Origin: an uncultured Lachnospiraceae bacterium
GTDB taxonomy: Bacteria > Bacillota > Clostridia > Lachnospirales > Lachnospiraceae
Assembly (NCBI GenBank): GCA_902802515.1
Contig: CADCMM010000011.1
Location: 1 to 37,469, forward strand
Direction of reading: 5' to 3'
DNA: 37,469 nucleotides
Part shown: positions 32,841-37,469 of the stretch, in pieces
Numbering within the stretch: position 1 is the stretch's first letter
How the letters are laid out: each line of letters opens with the position of its first letter
Notes under the pieces: generated by a model
Told to the model about the DNA's origin: nothing
Database searches by the model: none
What the model saw: only the letters and a program-made list of their open reading frames with translations
Program-made: the position numbers and the translations under genes

Positions 32841-34721
32841 TTATTGAATCGTAATTTCATATTCTGCGGATCTGATATAGTTACCATCCGCATCATAAAA
32901 ATCGACTGCAAATTCTGTGTTTCCGGACTGCAGACAAGTTACATGAAATTCTGTATACTCCGGATCAAACTGAGAAACATCGAAGGATAATTTGGTGTCG
33001 TCATAGGTAGTGATCTCAGCGTAAGCCATGTCGCTGCTCAGGATAACGTTACCGCTTAACACTGCGCCTTCTTTTACATCGGATAAGTGCGTAATAGCAA
33101 GTCCGATACCGCAACTTTCGGTATTCAGTTCCCACGCTTCATTTACTTCCGCTTTTGGCGCATTTTCCAGAGCGGCGGGATCTTCTGTCTGAGCCATGAT
33201 ACCTTCCAGAGATATGGTATAGGTTTCATCTGCACTTAGTTGTATACCTGCATTGATCAGAAGCTGTGTGCCGGATGTCCAGAAGTATTCATTCTTTTCC
33301 TTCTCTGTTGCTGATTGCACGCTTACCTGGTCTTTGTCAGCCAGATCTACAGCAGCGAGAGTGTTGCCCCAGGCATCCGTAACCTTTAAATTACCGGAAA
33401 CAGGGACAATATTGTTGTCTTCAAACAGAACCTTAAACTGGCTGGTACCTGCATAGATACTGCTGTCATCAAAAGCGTCCGGTTTCAGATGATAAAGATT
33501 GACTGTGCCCAGTTCCAGAACCGGTGCCTCTTCATTTTGACCATTTTCATCTGGAATGGTGGTACCATCGTCCGTAAACTCACCTTCCGGGAGTTCCTGA
33601 CCATCATTCGTAACTTCCCCGCCAAGGATCGCAGTGTCATCTACGTTATCAGGGATTACAGAAGCGTCTGCATTCTCAGATGGTTCATCTGTAACATCGG
33701 AGCTATCCGTGTAATCGTCTGTCGTCGTTATATCAAACCCATCCATGGAAGTTGTCTCTGTTTCCGGTTGTTCTTCATCCTGAACCGCCTCTTCATTGGT
33801 GGCATCAATCAAGACTCCCTCGCCCAGAGCACTGTCGTCCGTATTCATCAAAATACTGTCCGAAGCCAGTGTTTCCGGCTGAATTTCCTCTTCTTCCTGA
33901 GACTCCTCTGCCACCGTCTGGATCTCATCTAATTGATCACTCAGGTCATTTACATTCTCATCCACACGCTGCAGCGTATCTTTCATTTCCTCATAATCAT
34001 ACTGCTGCTCTGCAATCTGTGTCATCAGGCCTGTCAAAAGTGCTCGATCCTCATCGGATAAAGTAACCTCCGGGTTGGCCTCCACCACTTCGTCTACGAT
34101 TTCTTCCACTTCTTCCGGCTCCACTACAGCACCTTCAATGACTTGTATTTTAATTTCATTTACAATATTCGTAGCTTGCTGCTGTCCAATCTCATTTGCG
34201 ATAGTGCCTGTGGCAATCAGTTCCTGAGTCGCCAGTTCCTTTTTGACCGGATCCAGAGTACTCCCGCTGGCCGTCTCATATGCCATGATAATGCCGGTCA
34301 GAGCACCCGTTCCGGACACTTCAAAGGGAGACGCTGCCAGAACATCGCAGTTCGTCACTCCTGAGGTGGATAAGGTGGTGGCAATCATATTGCTGGTCAC
34401 CCAACTTAAGTTTGCAGTCTTCACATGAATACCGCCGGAATTTGTCGGAGAAACAAGAGCACAGCTGAATGTTTTTGTACCAATCTGTTCCAGAGGAACA
34501 TAAGATCCGAGATGATTTCTTTCATCTTGATTCGTGATCGTCAGAGTCTCAATACTTTGTCCCAGAACGCCAAAATATTTCAGCACTGCCGCTTTCTGGT
34601 CATCCGTTAAATCCGCTCCTAAAGTAACGACCTTCTGACCATCCGCATAGGCTGTACCGGAAAAACTAAGGGCGAGACAAAGACTGCCCACCAACAGACC
34701 GCTAAGCCATTTCTTCTTCAT
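32841..34721 (-). CDS. Large secreted DUF1002 protein
   Basis: 626 residues. Signal peptide at 1-26 (A-Y-A/D-G). Residues about 28-200 are DUF1002 (as in B. subtilis YpuA): V-V-T-L-G-A-D-L-T-D-D-Q-K, F-S-C-A-L-V, S-G-G-I-H-V-K-T-A-N-L-S-W-V, V-S-G-T-G-A-L-T-G-I-I-M-A-Y-E. A helical, probably coiled-coil segment follows (about 200-275), then ~115 acidic low-complexity residues (D, E, T) and a C-terminal ~225-residue beta-rich part that may hold Ig-like folds. No LPXTG or lipobox, so it is released or held by the coil. Function unknown. SD GAGGGG is good. Confidence 0.85.
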   Translation of the reverse strand: MKKKWLSGLLVGSLCLALSFSGTAYADGQKVVTLGADLTDDQKAAVLKYFGVLGQSIETLTITNQDERNHLGSYVPLEQIGTKTFSCALVSPTNSGGIHVKTANLSWVTSNMIATTLSTSGVTNCDVLAASPFEVSGTGALTGIIMAYETASGSTLDPVKKELATQELIATGTIANEIGQQQATNIVNEIKIQVIEGAVVEPEEVEEIVDEVVEANPEVTLSDEDRALLTGLMTQIAEQQYDYEEMKDTLQRVDENVNDLSDQLDEIQTVAEESQEEEEIQPETLASDSILMNTDDSALGEGVLIDATNEEAVQDEEQPETETTSMDGFDITTTDDYTDSSDVTDEPSENADASVIPDNVDDTAILGGEVTNDGQELPEGEFTDDGTTIPDENGQNEEAPVLELGTVNLYHLKPDAFDDSSIYAGTSQFKVLFEDNNIVPVSGNLKVTDAWGNTLAAVDLADKDQVSVQSATEKEKNEYFWTSGTQLLINAGIQLSADETYTISLEGIMAQTEDPAALENAPKAEVNEAWELNTESCGIGLAITHLSDVKEGAVLSGNVILSSDMAYAEITTYDDTKLSFDVSQFDPEYTEFHVTCLQSGNTEFAVDFYDADGNYIRSAEYEITIQ

Positions 34722-34800
34722 AATATATCCCCTCTCTTCTCTATCATTTCTTTTCGCGCATAAAAAGATAACAAGTATATGCGGCTTTGTTTACAGGAAC

Positions 34801-34829
34801 ATTATAGCATCGGCTATTGGGAATGACAA
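34801..34829 (-). promoter_or_regulatory. Predicted promoter of the DUF1002 gene
   Basis: On the - strand: TTGTCA (34824-34829), 17 bases, extended -10 TGC-TATAAT (34801-34806); about 80-base leader. Confidence 0.72.
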
Positions 34830-34854
34830 TATATGGGTTCCTTATGATTTTCTT

Positions 34855-34888
34855 AAAAAAGGAGCTGCTGCAATGATGCAACAGCTCC
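34855..34888 (-). terminator. Terminator of efp
   Basis: GGAGCTGCTGCA (34861-34872) pairs with TGCAACAGCTCC (34877-34888), with one mismatch. On the - strand the stem is followed by six T (34855-34860). About 20 bases past the efp stop. Confidence 0.88.
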
Positions 34889-34909
34889 AAATATGTTTTA
34901 TGATAAGTC

Positions 34910-35467
34910 TTATACTCTGGACAGGTATTCACCTGTTCTGGTATCGATCTTGAGTTTGTCACCGGTCTCTACAAACAGCGGTACATAAACAACAGCTCCC
35001 GTTTCTACTGTAGCGGGTTTGGTAGCGCCGGTAGCGGTATCGCCTTTGAAACCAGGCTCAGTATCAGTCACTTCCAACTCTACAAACAGAGGCGGTTCAA
35101 CAGCAAATACATTTCCGTTGTGTGAGCAGATCTTTACCATTTCGTTCTCTTTCACAAATTTCAGAGAATCCCCGATCGCATCCTCGTTCAAAGCAATCTG
35201 ATCATAGTTTTCCACATTCATGAAATGATACAGATCACCATCAGAATACAGATACTGCATATCTACACGCTCAATACGAGCCTGTGGGAATTTCTCTGTG
35301 GGGCGGAATGTTTTTTCTACAACGCCGCCATTAATAATATTTTTCAGTTTTGTTCTAACGAAAGCAGCTCCTTTACCGGGTTTTACATGCTGAAATTCTA
35401 CGATCTGATAGATATTCCCATCCATCTCCAGTGTAATGCCGTTTCTAAAATCACCTGCTGATATCAT
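34910..35467 (-). CDS. efp: Translation elongation factor P
   Basis: 185 residues, three OB-like domains. The modified loop reads V-K-P-G-K32-G-A-A-F, so the Lys that enters the peptidyl-transferase centre is present (lysine type, as in B. subtilis; no Arg32). Later blocks [31 protein letters not shown] and [13 protein letters not shown] are canonical. It relieves stalling at polyproline. AAGGAGGAA is the SD. Monocistronic with its own promoter and terminator. Confidence 0.98.
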   Translation of the reverse strand: MISAGDFRNGITLEMDGNIYQIVEFQHVKPGKGAAFVRTKLKNIINGGVVEKTFRPTEKFPQARIERVDMQYLYSDGDLYHFMNVENYDQIALNEDAIGDSLKFVKENEMVKICSHNGNVFAVEPPLFVELEVTDTEPGFKGDTATGATKPATVETGAVVYVPLFVETGDKLKIDTRTGEYLSRV

Positions 35468-35528
35468 ATGATATTCCTCCTTAATTTATCCTCGTTTCAT
35501 ATCGGATTCGCTTATTCGGACTTCTATC

Positions 35529-35557
35529 ATTCTATAATATCTCACAATATTTTTCAA
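35529..35557 (-). promoter_or_regulatory. Predicted promoter of efp
   Basis: On the - strand: TTGAAA (35552-35557), 17 bases, TAGAAT (35529-35534), with a leader of about 55 bases. Confidence 0.6.
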
Positions 35558-35586
35558 CCATTTTATGCTAATTTTTCCACAGATTT

Positions 35587-35715
35587 CTAAGGAAACGCTG
35601 ATTTCATCATCGTTCCTTAGAAACCTCCGGTGGATCGCACGGATTATCAGCGGAAATTGCTGCTTCGCAGCGGAAATCCGGCGTGGGAAACGCATTAATC
35701 AGCGTTTTCCTAAGG
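35587..35715. repeat. Dispersed MITE-like palindromic repeat, family 1, copy 2
   Basis: Inverse-orientation copy of 13357-13483. Left end CTAAGGAAACGCTGATTT (35587-35604), right end AATCAGCGTTTTCCTAAGG. Shared exact blocks lie at 35674-35693 and 35626-35643. It fills most of the 359-base gap 35468-35826 between efp and the SpaA gene, together with the partial unit after it and the hairpin at 35776. Confidence 0.8.
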
Positions 35716-35780
35716 AAATGCTGATTTCATCTTCGGTTTTCTTAAGGAAGCGCAGAATTAATCCGTGGTTCTTTAGGAAA
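35710..35780. repeat. Tandem partial units of repeat family 1
   Basis: CTAAGGAAATGCTGATTT (35710-35727) and the next ~20 bases repeat the left end of copy 2 (one changed base in the first 18), ending CTTAAGG at 35741-35747. A more degraded unit (TTAAGGAAGCGCAGAATTAAT) follows, then CTTTAGGAAAG. It looks like nested or serial insertion followed by decay. Confidence 0.6.
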
Positions 35781-35813
35781 GGGACACTGCCAGATACAGC
35801 AGTGTCCCTTTCC
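35776..35813 (-). terminator. Hairpin downstream of the SpaA-like gene, probable terminator
   Basis: Perfect 15-bp stem GGAAAGGGACACTGC (35776-35790) with GCAGTGTCCCTTTCC (35799-35813), loop of 8 bases, 13 bases past the stop codon. The T run is short, so termination strength is uncertain. Confidence 0.65.
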
Positions 35814-35826
35814 TTAATGAATGATA

Positions 35827-37469
35827 TTAATTCATTTTTCTGCTTCTGCGTTTTCTTCTGTAGTACAAGCTCATGACTAAGGCTGCTGCTGCCAGCATCA
35901 TAGTCACGGTCCACATCAGAAGCGGCGTTGTATCGCCTGTCTTAACGATCGTAGTATCCGTATCATCCTTCATGACTACCGTCAGGACAGTTCCGTCCTC
36001 ATTTACCGTGAAGGTGATGTCTTCCGCGATCCGATAGCCATTCGGCGCCTGTTCCTCATGCAGCGTGTAAGTCTCGCCCGCGATCAGGATGCCCTCGATC
36101 ATATGGCTCTCGCCCTCTACGGATGTCCAGGAGTCGACCACTTCGCCATTCTTGTCTTTCACCACAAGTTTCGCTCCGCCGATCTCCTTGCTTCCGGTGA
36201 TATCCGTCTTGCTGATCCGCACTTTCGTGGTATCATCCTTCATCACTACGGTCTGTACTTTGCCGTCCTCGTTTACTGTGAAGGTGATCTCACTTGCGAT
36301 CACATAACCGTTCGGCGATTGTTCCTCACGCAGCGTGTAGGTCTCGCCCGCGGTCAGCTTGCCTTCGATGATATGGCTCTCGCCCTCCACCGACGTCCAG
36401 GAGTCTACCACTTTGCCTTTCTTATCAATGACAACAAGCTTCGCTCCGCCGATCTCCTTATCTCCCGTGATATCCGTCTTGCTGATATGGATCTTCGTGG
36501 TGTCATCCTTCATCACTACGGTCTGTACTTTGCCGTCCTCGTTTACTGTGAAGGTGATCTCTTCCGCGATCACATAGCCTTCCGGCGCCTGTTCCTCGCG
36601 CAGCGTGTAGGTTTCGCCCGCGATCAGCTTACCTTCGATGATGTGGCTCTCACCCTCTACGGATGTCCAGGAGTCGACCACATCGCCGTTCTTATCTTTC
36701 ACCACAAGCTTCGCTCCGCCGATCTCCTTATCTCCCGTGATATCCGTCTTGCTGATATGGATCTTCGTGGTGTCATCTTTCATGATCACGGTCTGTACTT
36801 TGCCGTCTTCGTTTACTGTGAAGATGATCTCTTCCGCGATCACGTAGCCTTCCGGCGCCTGCTCCTCGCGCAGCGTGTAGGTCTCGCCTGCGATCAGCTT
36901 GCCTTCGATGATGTGCGTCTCGCCTTCCACAGAGGTCCAGGAGTCAACCACATCGCCGTTCTTATCTTTTACCACAAGTTTGGCTCCGCCAATCTCCTTA
37001 TCTCCCGTGATATCCGTCTTGCTCACATGGATCTTCGTGGTGTCATCCTTCATGACCACGGTCTGTACCGATCCGTCTTCATTTACTTCAAAGACGATAT
37101 CGCTGGCGATCACATAGCCTTCCGGTGACTGCTCCTCGCGCAGTGTGTAGGTCTCGCCCGCGATCAGCTTGCCTTCGATGATGTGCGTCTCGCCCTCTAC
37201 CGAGGTCCAGGAGTCGACCACATCGCCGTTCTTATCTTTCACCACAAGCTTCGCTCCGCCAAGTTCCTTATCTCCCGTGATATCCGTCTTGCTCACATGG
37301 ATCTTCGTGGTTTCATCCTTCATGACCACGGTCTGTACTTTACCGTCTTCCCCTACTTCAAAGATGACATCGCTGGCGATCACATAGCCGTCCGGTGACT
37401 GTTCTTCATGCAGGATGTAGGTCTCGCCCGCGATCAGCTTGCCTTCGATGATGTGCGTCTCGCCCTCTA
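35827..37469 (-). CDS. SpaA/Cna-B repeat surface protein (C-terminal part)
   Basis: The frame is open to the window edge, so the N-terminus is missing; about 546 residues are seen. They consist of one partial and five full 90-residue SpaA-like prealbumin units, then a 44-residue tail. Each unit has S-K-T-D-I (isopeptide Lys), T-L-R-E-E-Q (catalytic Glu) before A/S-P-x-G-Y, and a late V-N-E-D-G (Asn), the usual set for intramolecular isopeptide bonds. The tail reads T-I-V-K-T-G-D-T-T-P, a membrane helix and R-R-K-R-R, i.e. a sortase-type signal with V in place of the usual Pro. Likely a wall-anchored stalk or adhesin. Confidence 0.88.
   Translation of the reverse strand, partial: EGETHIIEGKLIAGETYILHEEQSPDGYVIASDVIFEVGEDGKVQTVVMKDETTKIHVSKTDITGDKELGGAKLVVKDKNGDVVDSWTSVEGETHIIEGKLIAGETYTLREEQSPEGYVIASDIVFEVNEDGSVQTVVMKDDTTKIHVSKTDITGDKEIGGAKLVVKDKNGDVVDSWTSVEGETHIIEGKLIAGETYTLREEQAPEGYVIAEEIIFTVNEDGKVQTVIMKDDTTKIHISKTDITGDKEIGGAKLVVKDKNGDVVDSWTSVEGESHIIEGKLIAGETYTLREEQAPEGYVIAEEITFTVNEDGKVQTVVMKDDTTKIHISKTDITGDKEIGGAKLVVIDKKGKVVDSWTSVEGESHIIEGKLTAGETYTLREEQSPNGYVIASEITFTVNEDGKVQTVVMKDDTTKVRISKTDITGSKEIGGAKLVVKDKNGEVVDSWTSVEGESHMIEGILIAGETYTLHEEQAPNGYRIAEDITFTVNEDGTVLTVVMKDDTDTTIVKTGDTTPLLMWTVTMMLAAAALVMSLYYRRKRRSRKMN
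35962..37469 (-). repeat. 270-bp in-frame tandem repeats coding SpaA units
   Basis: Period exactly 270 bases: units at 35962-36231, 36232-36501, 36502-36771, 36772-37041, 37042-37311, and a partial unit from 37312 to the edge. The middle units are nearly identical at DNA level; the one nearest the anchor is the most diverged (S-K-E-I for D-K-E-I, H-M-I-E-G-I-L). The pattern fits unequal crossing-over, with the array end frozen. Confidence 0.92.

Noticed and set aside
32616..32990. Open frame on + running from the permease stop into the DUF1002 gene
   Set aside because: It translates through the hairpin repeat and terminator and then antisense to DUF1002; no start signals.
35486..35914. Short open frames in the efp-SpaA gap, rich in Arg/Ser with repeated I-S-S-S-F-L-R words
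   Set aside because: The repeated words come from the palindromic DNA repeat units, not from a protein.
36058..37128. Long open frame on the + strand across the SpaA repeats
   Set aside because: It is the mirror of a repetitive coding strand, has no ribosome site, and the - strand frame has all domain motifs.
35962..37469. Regular repeats resembling a CRISPR-like array
   Set aside because: Period of 270 bases without unique spacers, in frame within one protein of clear SpaA type.

Overview
The window looks like chromosome of a Gram-positive anaerobe of the Clostridia, most likely a Lachnospiraceae gut bacterium. The evidence is the gene order (radC-mreBCD-PBP2-minCDE-rodA-mgsA; yggS-sepF-ylmH-lspA-rluD), the strong Shine-Dalgarno sites, the frequent TTG/GTG starts, DUF1002 and SpaA-type surface proteins, and a lactate permease next to a polyamine importer. 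This is inferred from gene content; no database search was possible. No rRNA, tRNA, CRISPR array or complete insertion sequence was seen.

Bases 1-12848 (+ strand) are a dense housekeeping run. It holds two FAD enzymes (the first cut by the window edge), RadC, and a cell-shape/division operon: MreB-like, MreC, MreD, a very large PBP2, MinC, MinD, MinE, RodA, a methylglyoxal-synthase homologue and a membrane-anchored D,D-carboxypeptidase. Gaps are short and several genes overlap, so translation is probably coupled. The operon would position and run lateral wall synthesis (Mre/RodA/PBP2) and choose the division plane (Min).

Bases 12852-19990 (+, apart from one small DUF378 gene on -) hold a lone P-loop protein with its own promoter, then a second division-linked operon: HlyD-like membrane protein, YggS, SepF, YlmH, AroB, LspA and RluD. 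Bases 19941-22939 hold a TtcA-like tRNA thiolase (-), a CmpB-type membrane protein and D-aminoacyl-tRNA deacylase (+), and a solitary tyrosine recombinase (-).

Bases 23287-37469 are more accessory and mostly on the - strand: two secreted proteins (a two-unit lipocalin-like protein and a DUF3298 protein), an ABC-ATPase remnant, a complete potABCD polyamine importer, a TetR regulator divergent from a lactate permease (+), a large secreted DUF1002 protein, EF-P, and the C-terminal part of a SpaA/Cna-B repeat surface protein that runs off the window edge.

The least expected signals are: (i) two unrelated families of short dispersed palindromic elements, each with two copies here; (ii) an MreB homologue with altered ATPase motifs; (iii) a methylglyoxal-synthase homologue with several altered active-site residues; (iv) a 15-bp element present in opposite orientation over the -10 boxes of the recombinase and pot promoters; and (v) two palindromes in the tetR/lactate permease divergent promoter. 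I found no clear new multi-gene defence or mobile system.
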